Source: Photobacterium arenosum | Lineage (GTDB): Bacteria > Pseudomonadota > Gammaproteobacteria > Enterobacterales > Vibrionaceae | Direction: 5' to 3' | Length of the DNA stretch: 64,000 nucleotides | Assembly (NCBI RefSeq): GCF_014841115.1 | Contig: NZ_JACYTP010000004.1 | Coordinates: 186,001 to 250,000, forward strand | In this document: piece after piece, positions 1 to 13,992 of the stretch | Position numbering within the stretch: position 1 is the first letter of the stretch | How the letters are laid out: every line of letters begins with the position of its first letter | Translations under genes and position numbers: made by a program | The notes under the pieces: generated by a model | What the model was told of the DNA's origin: nothing | The model's database searches: none | The model's input: the letters and a program-made list of their open reading frames with translations, nothing else

Positions 1-5058
<5,058 letters not shown>

Positions 5059-5382
5059 TGCAACTCTCCCTTGCGCCTGCTCCATTGAGCAGGGTTACTG
5101 CATAATTATGACAATCTCCCTGATTGTCACTCTCGCGTCCAGCGGACTTTCAAACTAACGGCAAATTACAAAAAGGTCAAATTTTCTTTAATTCTGGTCA
5201 TAAATTCTGGATTATTCAAAGTCAAGTATTTATCTGTATGATTTATAGTGCTTTATTATTTTTTTGAAATATTTTGTTTACAATTGAAAGTGTCAGAATT
5301 GAGACTTTTTTGCGGTAAAACGAACTGATTTTTATTTGCAGACAAAGTCAGTGTTAAAAAGGATAAAACACTGATTAGTTTT
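5059..5382. other. AT-rich upstream region of gltB, no gene seen
   Basis: This gap between the two glutamate synthase operons is strongly AT-rich from about 5160 to 5390, unlike the flanking coding DNA. It must hold the gltB promoter reading leftward. I see no convincing -35/-10 pair that I would fix to a position, and no ORF with a ribosome site. In E. coli the gltBD promoter is activated by Lrp; the AT-rich leader here would suit an Lrp or Fis/H-NS type of control, but that is inference. Confidence 0.5.
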
Positions 5383-5415
5383 AAATAAAAAAGCCAGCTC
5401 CTGGGAGCTGGCTTT
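5383..5415 (-). terminator. Intrinsic terminator of the second gltBD operon
   Basis: The inverted repeat AAAGCCAGCTC...GAGCTGGCTTT forms an 11-12 bp stem with a tight loop. Read on the minus strand it is followed by a T-rich run (TTTTTTATTT). It lies 26 nt beyond the stop codon of the gltD copy at 5442. Confidence 0.85.
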
Positions 5416-5441
5416 AAATTTTAGTATAAAATCCAGATTGA

Positions 5442-6914
5442 TCAGGATTCTGATAGCATAAGTGAATGGTCTTTCGCTTCTAACTTAGAATCACCCATCA
5501 GGTAAGCGTCAATTTCACGGGCACATTCACGGCCTTCATTGATGCATCGTACGACAAGTGACTGCCCGGTCCGCATATCACCCGCAGCAAACACGCCTGG
5601 CTGGTTTGTCGCAAATCCCTGGGTTGCGACATTGCCGCGATCATCGAGTCCGATATTGAGCTGAGCCAGCACACCCTGAGGTTCCGGATGCAGGAAGCCC
5701 ATGGCTAAAAAGGCCAGGTCACACGGAATGATACGCTCTGAGCCCGGGACTTCTTCAAAGCCAGGGCGCTCGCCGGGTTTGGCTTCGTTCCAGCTGATGT
5801 CCGCAATGCGCAGTGCCGTGACCTGACCGTCTTCATTGCCGATGAATTCTTTGGTCAGGATATTCCAGTGGCGCTCACAGCCTTCTTCATGAGAGGTGGA
5901 GGTGCGCATGATCATCGGATACGCAGGCCAAGGTTGGTTCACCGGGCGCTTTTCTGGCGGCATCGGCATGATTTCGACCTGAGTGATGCTGGCTGCACCG
6001 TGGCGGTTAGAAGTACCGACACAGTCAGAGCCGGTATCACCGCCGCCAATCACCACCACGTGCTTGCCGGCAGCATGAATCTCTGCTGTTTTCAGATCCA
6101 TGCCATTGGCGCGGCGGTTGTTCTGGCCCAGGAACTCCATGGCAAAATGGACGCCTTGCAGTTCACGGCCTGGGATCGGCAGGTTACGAGGCACAGTGGA
6201 ACCGCCGGTCAGCAGTACTACATCGTGCTGTTTACGCAGTTCACGCGCATCAATATCCACACCTATGTGGGCATTGACCACAAATTTGATACCAGCCTGT
6301 GCCATCATATCCAGTTTACGGTCAATCACGATCATGCTGAGTTTGAAATCAGGAATACCAAAGCGCAACAGGCCGCCTATTTTCTCGTCGCGTTCGTACA
6401 CTGTGACTGTGTGGCCGGCGCTGTTAAGCTGCTCCGCGGCTGCCAGGCCTGACGGGCCGGAGCCGATAATCGCCACGCTTTTGCCTGTGCGGCTGCGCGG
6501 GGTTTTTGGCTTTGCGTAGCCTTCACGGTATGCGGTTTCAACGATTGTCTTCTCTATGTTGCAGATGGTGATGGGATCTTGGTTGATCCCCAGTACGCAT
6601 GAGCTCTCACACGGAGCAGGGCACACACGCCCTGTGAATTCCGGGAAATTATTGGTTGAGCTCAGGATATGCCAGGCTTCTTCCCAGCTGTCCCGGTACA
6701 CCGCATCGTTAAACTCAGGAATGATGTTGCCGATTGGGCAGCCGTTGTGACAGAAAGGCACGCCGCAATCCATGCAACGTGAGGCCTGTGTGCCAATTTT
6801 GCTGCCGAACTCGTCATTCAGAACGAATTCTTTGTTGTCCTGAATACGCACTTCAGGGGCAATTTTTGACGGCAGTTCACGGCCGTGCTCGAGAAATCCG
6901 GTTGCCTTACCCAT
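5442..6914 (-). CDS. gltD: Glutamate synthase small subunit, second copy (GltD-like)
   Basis: A 490-aa FAD/4Fe-4S NAD(P)H-dependent subunit. The N-terminal cluster cysteines are Cys47, Cys50, Cys55 and Cys59 (CMDCGVPFC, NGCP), followed by CPAPCESSC. Two Rossmann motifs are visible: IIGSGPSGLAAAE near 150 and VVIGGGDTGSDCVG near 290. Its start overlaps the 3' end of the upstream gltB paralogue by 8 nt, a sign of translational coupling. The sequence type differs clearly from the GltD at 1-581 (start MGKATGFLEH) and is closer to the GltD form found widely in proteobacteria and actinobacteria. V. cholerae also carries two adjacent gltB/gltD sets. The role is the same electron-delivery step; why two sets are kept is not shown by the sequence. 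Confidence 0.95.
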   Translation of the reverse strand: MGKATGFLEHGRELPSKIAPEVRIQDNKEFVLNDEFGSKIGTQASRCMDCGVPFCHNGCPIGNIIPEFNDAVYRDSWEEAWHILSSTNNFPEFTGRVCPAPCESSCVLGINQDPITICNIEKTIVETAYREGYAKPKTPRSRTGKSVAIIGSGPSGLAAAEQLNSAGHTVTVYERDEKIGGLLRFGIPDFKLSMIVIDRKLDMMAQAGIKFVVNAHIGVDIDARELRKQHDVVLLTGGSTVPRNLPIPGRELQGVHFAMEFLGQNNRRANGMDLKTAEIHAAGKHVVVIGGGDTGSDCVGTSNRHGAASITQVEIMPMPPEKRPVNQPWPAYPMIMRTSTSHEEGCERHWNILTKEFIGNEDGQVTALRIADISWNEAKPGERPGFEEVPGSERIIPCDLAFLAMGFLHPEPQGVLAQLNIGLDDRGNVATQGFATNQPGVFAAGDMRTGQSLVVRCINEGRECAREIDAYLMGDSKLEAKDHSLMLSES

Positions 6915-9900
6915 GGCTCACCTCCAGTGCTTCCTTGTTCTGTGCTTCTGCCGCTGCTTTACGTTTTTGCAGCACGGCTTTGTAGTCGCGTGGCATCACT
7001 TTGACGATGTGCTTGAGGTTTTCCTCCAGATTGCTGAGGAAGGTTTCAGCCACCGAACTGCCGGTCAGTTGCTGGTGACGGCTCACCATGTCTTTCAGCA
7101 GAGCAATGTCTTCGCTGTCCAGTGGATCCAGGTCGACCAGTTCAGGGTTGAGTTTGCTTGCAAAGTCGCTGAACTGATCCCAGACATAGGCGACACCGCC
7201 GCTCATACCTGCTGCGAAGTTACGACCGGTCTGACCGAGAATAATCGCTACGCCGCCTGTCATGTATTCGCAGCCGTGGTCACCCACACCTTCAACTACC
7301 ACACGGGCACCTGAGTTACGGACACAGAAACGCTCACCGGCTTTACCTCGGATGAAAGACTCGCCCGATGTGGCGCCGTAGAAGCACACGTTGCCGACTA
7401 TGATGTTGTCTTCGGCAATCAGATCAGACTTGGCATCCGGGTAGAGCACCAGCTGACCGCCCGACAGGCCTTTGCCCCAATAGTCGTTGGCATCACCTTC
7501 AACGTCAAAGCGCACGCCTTTCGCCAGGAAAGCCCCCAGACTCTGGCCGGCTGAACCTTTGAATTTAACCTGCATAGGTTGCGGCAGGCCCTGGTCTTTG
7601 TAGACTTTGGAGATCTCGTTCGACAGCATAGTGCCGACGCTGCGATCTATGTTGGTGATCGGGAACTCAGCATTGACTGCTTCACCGCGCTCCAGCGCAG
7701 GCTGAGCCGCAGCAATCAGCTGGCGGTCAAGCACGGCATCCAGATGGTGGTTCTGGCTGCACTGGTTGTATACACCGTCGGCCTCACGGGCCGGTTCAAT
7801 GTGCAGCACAGGGCTGAGATCCAGATTTTTGTATTTCCAGTGGCCTATATTGTCGCGGATTTTCAGGCGCTGTGACTGGCCGACCATCTCATCTATGGTA
7901 CGGAAACCCAGCTCAGCCATGATTTCACGCAAGCCTTCAGCCATGTACTGGAAGAAGGTGACAACATCTTCGACGCGGCCGTCGAAACGTTCACGCAGGG
8001 TCTTGTTTTGTGTTGCGATGCCCACAGGACAGGTGTTTTTATGACACTTACGCATCATGATACAGCCTTCCACCACCAGAGCGGCGGTGGCAACACCCCA
8101 TTCTTCGGCACCCAGCAGGGTGGCGACAGCCAGATCACGCGGGGTTTTCATCTGACCGTCACTTTGCACCACGATACGGTTACGCAGGCCGTTTTTCAGC
8201 AGTGTCTGGTGTGTTTCTGCCAGACCCAGCTCCCACGGCAGGCCTGTATGGCGAATCGAGGAAATCGGAGAGGCGCCTGTACCGCCGTCGAAACCGGCGA
8301 TCAGTACCACGTCGGCTTTGGCTTTGGCGACACCTGAAGCTATGGTGCCGACACCGGCTTCAGAAACCAGTTTGACGTTGACACGGCTCTTGCGGTTGGC
8401 GTTTTTCAGGTCATAAATCAGCTGCGCCAGATCCTCAATAGAGTAAATATCGTGGTGTGGCGGCGGCGAAATCAGGCCGACACCTGGGGTGGAGTGACGA
8501 GTCGCACCGATCCAGTCGTCCACTTTGTCACCCGGCAACTGACCCCCTTCACCTGGCTTGGCACCCTGTGCCATTTTAATTTGCAGCTCATCGGCATTGG
8601 TCAGGTAATACGATGTCACCCCGAAGCGGCCAGACGCGACTTGCTTGATGGCAGAGCGTTCCCAGTCGCCGTTTTCTTTTTTCTCGAAACGGGCCGGGTC
8701 TTCACCGCCTTCGCCTGAGTTCGACTTGGCGCCGATACGGTTCATGGCGACAGCCAGTGTGGAGTGTGCTTCATGCGAGATAGAACCGAAGCTCATTGCA
8801 CCTGTGGCAAAGCGCTTGAGGATATTTTCGGCCGGTTCTACTTCATCCAGCGGGATGCTGCGGCTGGTATCAACAGCAAACTGGAGCTGACTGCGCAGAG
8901 TGGCGGCATGGTCGCCCTGACTGTCTACAGCGTGGCAGTATTGCTTGAACTGACTGTAGTCTTTGCCGCGGGTGGATTGCTGCAGCAGAGAAATTGTGGT
9001 CGGGTTAAACAGGTGCTTTTCACCACGCTGTTTCCACTGATAAACACCACCGACATCCAGCATTTGCAATGGGATATCACGCAGCGGGTAACCGAGGCGG
9101 TGGCGGATCAGCACTTCTTTGGCAATGTCGTCCAGGGTCAGCCCCTGAATACGCGAGACGGTACCGGTGAAATATTTGTCGACCACGGCTTTGCTGATCC
9201 CCAGTGCTTCAAAAATTTGGGCACCGTGGTAGGACTGCAGGGTCGAAATCCCCATTTTGGAGAAAATCTTCAACAGGCCGCCGTTAACGGCTTTGCGGAA
9301 ATTGTTGAAGTATTTATCGACACTGGTGTCTTTAGCCAGCTTGTTACGTTGCTGCAGCGAAACTATGGTTTCTGTCACTATGTACGGGTTGACCGCATTG
9401 GCACCGTAGCCGATCAGGGTGGCGAAATGGTGTGTTTCGCGGGCGTCGGCCGTTTCAACTACCAGATCGCACTTGGCACGCAGCCCTTTGCGGATCAAAT
9501 GATGGTGTACCGCACCGACAGCCAGCATGGCCGGAATATGGGCATGCTGTGAGTTCACTGCACGGTCACTGAGGATCAGGATGGAGTAGCTGTCATTGAC
9601 CGCATCTTCGGCGTGCTGGCACAGATGGTTCAGTGCTTGTTCCAGCTTGCCTGCTTCATCACTGGCCTTAAACACGATATCCAGGGTTTTGGCCTGCAGG
9701 TGGGGCTTGTCGATGGCGCGCAGCTTTTCCAGCTCGGCATCGCTCAGTACCGGTGAGTTGAGCTCCAGTTTCTGGCAGTGCGACGGACCTTCACTCAACA
9801 GGTTCTGATCTTCACCCAGATAGGTGTTGAGTGACATTACCATACGTTCACGGATCGGGTCGATCGGTGGGTTGGTCACCTGAGCAAACAGCTGCTTGAA

Positions 9901-11460
9901 GTAATGAGACAGATGCTGCGACTGGTGTGACAGAATCGCCAGCGGCCAGTCCGCCCCCATCGAGCCCAGCGGCTCTTTGCCGTCGCCGGCCATTGGCAGG
10001 ATGATCTCGTTGACTTCTTCATTGCTGATGCCAAAAGCCTGCTGTTGATGCAGTAGCTTCTCGGCTTCAGGCTGGCTATGGCTGTAATCGGCGTCAGGCA
10101 GATCGCTGAGATGAAGCAGGTTGTTTTTCACCCAGTCTTCATAAGGTTTGGCTGAGGCAATGCTGTCTTTGACTTCGTCATCGGAGACGATGCGGCCTTG
10201 CTCCAGATCCGCAACAAAGATACGGCCGGGCTGTAAACGGCCACGGAAATGGACATTTTCAGGGGCGATATCCACCACGCCGGATTCGGAGGCCATAACC
10301 AGGAAATCATCTTTGGTTACTGTATAGCGAGACGGACGCAGACCATTACGGTCCAGGGTGGCACCCACTTGTACGCCGTCAGTGAAGCAGACAGATGCCG
10401 GGCCATCCCAGGGCTCCATCAGGTTGGCGTGATACTGGTAAAACGCACGGCGTTTGGGATCCATGGCCGGATTTTCCTGCCAGGCTTCCGGGATCAGCAT
10501 CATCAGTGCATGGGGCAGGCTACGGCCAGACAGCACCAGCAATTCCAGGGCCATATCAAAGTTGGCCGAGTCCGACGCTCCTTCCTGGCAGATAGGCAGC
10601 AGCATGTTCAGCTCTTCTTCGCTGAACAGATCAGACTGCAACAGAGCCTCGCGGGCTTTCATCCAGTTCAGGTTGCCGCGCACTGTGTTGATTTCACCGT
10701 TATGGGCGATGTAACGGAAAGGCTGCGCCAGACGCCATCTCGGGAAGGTGTTGGTGGAAAAACGCGAGTGGACCAGCGCCAGAGCACTGACCATGGCCGG
10801 GTTTTGCAGATCGAGAAAATACTGCGGAACCTGCTCTGTCGTGAGCTGGCCTTTGTATACCAATGTTTTGCTGGAGAAGGCGTTAATGTAGAAATCGTCA
10901 CCAATATTGGTCACGCTTTCCAGACAGACTCGAACCGTGTAGTTACGCAGGACATACAGCTTACGCTCCAGTTCTTCCTGCGGCATATCGCTGCCGCCGG
11001 TGACAAAAGCGTGTTCAAATTGCGGCTCAGTGCTGAGGGGATCGGCACCAATCATGCTGTTATCTGTAGGCAGCACTCGGTAGCCAAGTACGCTCAGGCC
11101 CAGTCGCTGGGCGTTGCGGGCCAGAATGTCGCGGCACTGTTCACGTTTGTCTTCGTCTTTCGGAAACAGGATGACACCGACGCCATACTGCTCAAAGGCA
11201 GGCAGTGTCAGGCCAATTTTCTGACATTCCTGCAATAGAAATTCATGGGGTTTTTGCAGCAGAATACCGGCACCGTCACCACTGCAGGGGTCGCAACCCT
11301 GGCCGCCCCTGTGCTCCATACGAGCCAGCATGTCCAGTGCCTGAGTGATAACCTGGTGGGATTTACGGTTCTTGAGATGGGCAACAAAGCCGATACCGCA
11401 GGCATCATGCTCCATTTCAGGGACATAAAGCCCCTGACCATTCAACACTTGATCTGTCAT
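6907..11460 (-). CDS. gltB: Glutamate synthase large subunit, second copy (GltB-like)
   Basis: The ATG at 11460 is chosen because GGAAGGATG stands just upstream; an in-frame ATG at 11535 would add 25 residues with no good ribosome site. The product is about 1,517 aa. Cys21 (DACGIGFVAH) is the predicted mature N-terminal nucleophile of the class II glutaminase domain. The 3Fe-4S motif C-x5-C-x4-C (CIMMRKCHKNTC) falls at about 1,129-1,140, and a C-terminal GXGXG domain with GCEYMTGG repeats follows. It heads an operon with gltD at 5442-6914 and sits directly upstream of the first glt operon. Compared with the copy at 595-5058 it has a diverged C-terminal tail rich in Lys/Ala. Both copies keep every catalytic feature I can see. 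Confidence 0.96.
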   Translation of the reverse strand: MTDQVLNGQGLYVPEMEHDACGIGFVAHLKNRKSHQVITQALDMLARMEHRGGQGCDPCSGDGAGILLQKPHEFLLQECQKIGLTLPAFEQYGVGVILFPKDEDKREQCRDILARNAQRLGLSVLGYRVLPTDNSMIGADPLSTEPQFEHAFVTGGSDMPQEELERKLYVLRNYTVRVCLESVTNIGDDFYINAFSSKTLVYKGQLTTEQVPQYFLDLQNPAMVSALALVHSRFSTNTFPRWRLAQPFRYIAHNGEINTVRGNLNWMKAREALLQSDLFSEEELNMLLPICQEGASDSANFDMALELLVLSGRSLPHALMMLIPEAWQENPAMDPKRRAFYQYHANLMEPWDGPASVCFTDGVQVGATLDRNGLRPSRYTVTKDDFLVMASESGVVDIAPENVHFRGRLQPGRIFVADLEQGRIVSDDEVKDSIASAKPYEDWVKNNLLHLSDLPDADYSHSQPEAEKLLHQQQAFGISNEEVNEIILPMAGDGKEPLGSMGADWPLAILSHQSQHLSHYFKQLFAQVTNPPIDPIRERMVMSLNTYLGEDQNLLSEGPSHCQKLELNSPVLSDAELEKLRAIDKPHLQAKTLDIVFKASDEAGKLEQALNHLCQHAEDAVNDSYSILILSDRAVNSQHAHIPAMLAVGAVHHHLIRKGLRAKCDLVVETADARETHHFATLIGYGANAVNPYIVTETIVSLQQRNKLAKDTSVDKYFNNFRKAVNGGLLKIFSKMGISTLQSYHGAQIFEALGISKAVVDKYFTGTVSRIQGLTLDDIAKEVLIRHRLGYPLRDIPLQMLDVGGVYQWKQRGEKHLFNPTTISLLQQSTRGKDYSQFKQYCHAVDSQGDHAATLRSQLQFAVDTSRSIPLDEVEPAENILKRFATGAMSFGSISHEAHSTLAVAMNRIGAKSNSGEGGEDPARFEKKENGDWERSAIKQVASGRFGVTSYYLTNADELQIKMAQGAKPGEGGQLPGDKVDDWIGATRHSTPGVGLISPPPHHDIYSIEDLAQLIYDLKNANRKSRVNVKLVSEAGVGTIASGVAKAKADVVLIAGFDGGTGASPISSIRHTGLPWELGLAETHQTLLKNGLRNRIVVQSDGQMKTPRDLAVATLLGAEEWGVATAALVVEGCIMMRKCHKNTCPVGIATQNKTLRERFDGRVEDVVTFFQYMAEGLREIMAELGFRTIDEMVGQSQRLKIRDNIGHWKYKNLDLSPVLHIEPAREADGVYNQCSQNHHLDAVLDRQLIAAAQPALERGEAVNAEFPITNIDRSVGTMLSNEISKVYKDQGLPQPMQVKFKGSAGQSLGAFLAKGVRFDVEGDANDYWGKGLSGGQLVLYPDAKSDLIAEDNIIVGNVCFYGATSGESFIRGKAGERFCVRNSGARVVVEGVGDHGCEYMTGGVAIILGQTGRNFAAGMSGGVAYVWDQFSDFASKLNPELVDLDPLDSEDIALLKDMVSRHQQLTGSSVAETFLSNLEENLKHIVKVMPRDYKAVLQKRKAAAEAQNKEALEVSHG

Positions 11461-12069
11461 AACTACATCCTTCCAGTGTAGAGCAGACGGTTCCTCCGTC
11501 TGCGGTTCCCTATTTATTTTTATATATACCTGCATGTCTTGGTCAGGCGGGCATCTTGCCCGTTACTGGCCGCAGGAGGGCTGCCTTATCTGAAGGGAGG
11601 CAGCCAGTCTCAGACGTACGGGCTAAGCCAGCACGCTAAAGACATGAAAGCCATCCTGATGGATGGCAATCTGGTTATATAATGCACACAATGAAAATAT
11701 ATTACAGATCTGTTGGCTGAATTACTATCACTAAATCCGACTTTAGTTGTAGTGCGAGCTAAAACCCTGGCCGTTCTAGTTAAAATTATGACTAAAAATT
11801 CATGATATCCCGATGTTGATGAATTGTTACTCATTGGTGTAAAGGGAGGAGATTTTTTGATGGGAAAGTTTCAGTTGTATTTGTGGTTATTTTATTTCAG
11901 ATTGTGTTTTTGGCATGATGGGGTGTGATTTAGATTGCGGACTAGCAGATTACTCTGTCCTGATGAATGTAATTAGTGTCGAATCCTTGACGCTCAGGAG
12001 TGTCAAACATCACTTTTTGGCATATTAAAAATCCGCGACATGCAGCAGCTTCTTGCAACTGTGTTAAAT
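11461..12069. other. Divergent intergenic region between gltB copy 2 and the GGDEF gene
   Basis: No supported gene. It holds the leader of the leftward gltB operon and the promoter region of the rightward GGDEF gene. Visible structure: a palindrome CGGGCATCTTGCCCG at 11548-11562 (shared with 29701-29713), and AT-rich DNA around 11670-11930. A minus-strand 74-codon open frame at 11610-11834 has no ribosome site and no recognisable family, so I do not call it. Confidence 0.5.
11548..11562. repeat. Palindrome GGGCATCTTGCCC, copy 1
   Basis: CGGGCATCTTGCCCG is a perfect 6-bp stem with a 3-nt loop. The same 13-mer core, GGGCATCTTGCCC, recurs at 29701-29713. Both copies lie in the 5' leader of a minus-strand gene (gltB copy 2 here, a DUF3545 gene there). 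The T content after it is too low for a terminator. Confidence 0.5.
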
Positions 12070-12116
12070 TGGCGGTTGAGTATTGCAGAGCCAAGATGGC
12101 CTACACGGAACCGCCA
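12070..12116 (+). promoter_or_regulatory. Structured leader RNA element upstream of the GGDEF gene
   Basis: TGGCGGTT (12070-12077) pairs perfectly with AACCGCCA (12109-12116), enclosing a small GCC-AAGAT-GGC hairpin (12090-12100). The element ends 27 nt before the chosen start codon. The inner stretch GCAGAGCC...GGCCTA loosely recalls part of the c-di-GMP-I riboswitch core, but the 5' half of that consensus is missing, so I do not call a riboswitch. Confidence 0.35.
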
Positions 12117-12143
12117 GGGAAGACTGCGGGGAGAAGAAACAGC

Positions 12144-13952
12144 ATGCAGAAAGTGAACATGATGGCGTTTGCTATCGTTGCCTGTACCGCTTTACCGGTA
12201 TGGGGGGAAGCTGAAGAAGGGCTGAATATGTCAGTCATTGGTATGACATTTCTGTTGGTGGCTGTTTTGACTTCACTGGCGGCCTGGATAGTGCATCATT
12301 TGGGCAGTCTGGCCTTTCGGCGTCTCCATGCCACTATTTCCCGGCTTCCCATTGCAGCGGCCATTGTCCGCAGTAAAGATGGTGAGCTGTTTTATGCCAA
12401 TGCCAGCTGCCGAGAGCTCTTGGGGGTCAGTAAAGTGGAGAACCGCTTTTACTATCCGGAAGGTATTGGCGCGCGGATGATGGCGGATGTGCTGCGCCCC
12501 TTACAGCCAGGTACCGGGTTCGAAAACGTAGAAGAAACACTGCAACTCGGCAATTCGACCATCAGGGTGCTGATTTCCGGCCAGTTGCTCAGCTATCGCT
12601 GGCAATCAGCCTGGTTGCTGTTTTTTGTCGCGCCAACCAGTCAGGCTAACCCTTACGTCCAGATAGAACAGCGAGTTTTCCAGCGCGTCCTGAACTCACT
12701 GTCAGAGTTGGTATATTTTCAGGATAAGGCCGGTAATATCATAGGCACCAATACCGCCTTCGATCGTTTCTGGCGCGGCCGTCGGGAAGAGGGACTGATA
12801 CAGGGCGATCCGACCGGCATCGGCGAAACGCCTGTGATTCATACCTGGACCACGGCACCCGATGGTGCCAGCCGGTTGCTGGAAACCAATAAAACCGTGA
12901 TGACAGACGAAGACGGTCTGATCATTGGCACGCTGAGTATCAGCCATGACGTGACCGACTGGCACGAGATGCAAGAAAGCCTCAAGCAGGAAATAGAGAA
13001 GCGGGAAGTCACGGAGCAGATCCTGGCTCAGCGTAACACCCTGCTCAACTCCATCCTCAATGCCAGTCAGGATCCTATCGGTTTGTATAATGAGCACGGC
13101 GTCTATGTTGGCTGTAATGAACCTTTTGCCAAAGTGCTGGGGTTCAGTGCCAAAGAGTTGATCGGTAAGACAGCCCGCAATGTGATTGATCCTGAGATGC
13201 TGCAGGAGTTCTATCAGACTGACATTAAAGTGCTGAGAGACGGCCTGACCGTGAAGACGGATGCCTATGTCATTCTCGAAACCGGTGAGCCGGTCTGGTA
13301 TGAAATTGTGAAATCCCCGTATCGCGATCCGACCGACGGCTCAGCCGGCGTGTTGCTGATAGCCAGGGACGTGACAGAGCGTAAGCAGGCTGAGCAGCAG
13401 CTGGCCGACGCCATCATGGAATTGCAGGAGCTCAGTTTTGTCGACAGCCTGACAAAAGTGGCCAATCGCCGCAGCTTCGATGAACAACTGCGCAAGCTCT
13501 GGCACAGCCATATGCGTGAGCAACAGCCTCTGACATTAATTCTTTGTGATATCGACAGTTTTAAAGCTTACAACGATAATTACGGTCACCAGCAAGGCGA
13601 TCACGCATTGCAGGAAGTGGCTCAGGTGTTCGATAGCGTGATCCGCCGGGAAACGGATGAAGTCGCCCGTTATGGCGGCGAGGAGTTTGCCTTTCTGCTG
13701 CCGAATACGCCTTTGGCGGGTGGGCAAACAGTGGCAGGTAAAATCCACAATAAACTGGCTGAGAAAGCCATCCCTCATGGCTTTTCAGGCATCAGTGACA
13801 TGCTGACTGTCAGCTTAGGTGTGGCCACCATGACACCTATGCCAAATCAGGATTATGGCGAGTTGATTGCAATGGCAGACAAAGCGCTTTACAAAGCAAA
13901 AGCAGACGGGCGGAATACTACCCGCCTGATGGCCGAATCAGATGAGTTTTAA
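12144..13952 (+). CDS. Membrane diguanylate cyclase with three PAS domains
   Basis: A predicted 602-aa inner-membrane signalling protein that makes c-di-GMP from GTP. I chose the ATG at 12144 because GGGGAGAAG lies about 8 nt upstream and the product then starts with a hydrophobic segment (1-21) and a second one at 30-52; the open frame extends 48 codons further up without support. PAS domains fall at about 67-167, 177-277 and 297-414 (ending DVTERKQAEQQL). The GGDEF domain (430-592) has the active GGEEF signature at 511-515, and RETD at 502-505 is placed exactly five residues before it, as in a product-inhibition I-site. arcB starts 40 nt downstream on the same strand, so the two may be co-transcribed. 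V. cholerae also has a GGDEF gene beside arcB. The PAS ligands are unknown. Confidence 0.92.
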   Translation: MQKVNMMAFAIVACTALPVWGEAEEGLNMSVIGMTFLLVAVLTSLAAWIVHHLGSLAFRRLHATISRLPIAAAIVRSKDGELFYANASCRELLGVSKVENRFYYPEGIGARMMADVLRPLQPGTGFENVEETLQLGNSTIRVLISGQLLSYRWQSAWLLFFVAPTSQANPYVQIEQRVFQRVLNSLSELVYFQDKAGNIIGTNTAFDRFWRGRREEGLIQGDPTGIGETPVIHTWTTAPDGASRLLETNKTVMTDEDGLIIGTLSISHDVTDWHEMQESLKQEIEKREVTEQILAQRNTLLNSILNASQDPIGLYNEHGVYVGCNEPFAKVLGFSAKELIGKTARNVIDPEMLQEFYQTDIKVLRDGLTVKTDAYVILETGEPVWYEIVKSPYRDPTDGSAGVLLIARDVTERKQAEQQLADAIMELQELSFVDSLTKVANRRSFDEQLRKLWHSHMREQQPLTLILCDIDSFKAYNDNYGHQQGDHALQEVAQVFDSVIRRETDEVARYGGEEFAFLLPNTPLAGGQTVAGKIHNKLAEKAIPHGFSGISDMLTVSLGVATMTPMPNQDYGELIAMADKALYKAKADGRNTTRLMAESDEF

Positions 13953-13975
13953 TGCTGCCTGAGGGCAGCATTTTG
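13951..13975 (+). terminator. Hairpin overlapping the GGDEF stop codon (weak terminator)
   Basis: AATGCTGCC and GGCAGCATT form a 9-bp stem with a 4-nt loop, followed by TTGTTG. The stem includes the last bases of the GGDEF stop codon. The T-run is too short for strong termination, so read-through into arcB is plausible. Confidence 0.45.
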
Positions 13976-13992
13976 TTGTAGCAGGAATCACA

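Noticed and set aside
11610..11834. 74-codon minus-strand ORF in the gltB-GGDEF gap
   Set aside because: No ribosome site, no family resemblance, composition like random AT-rich DNA.
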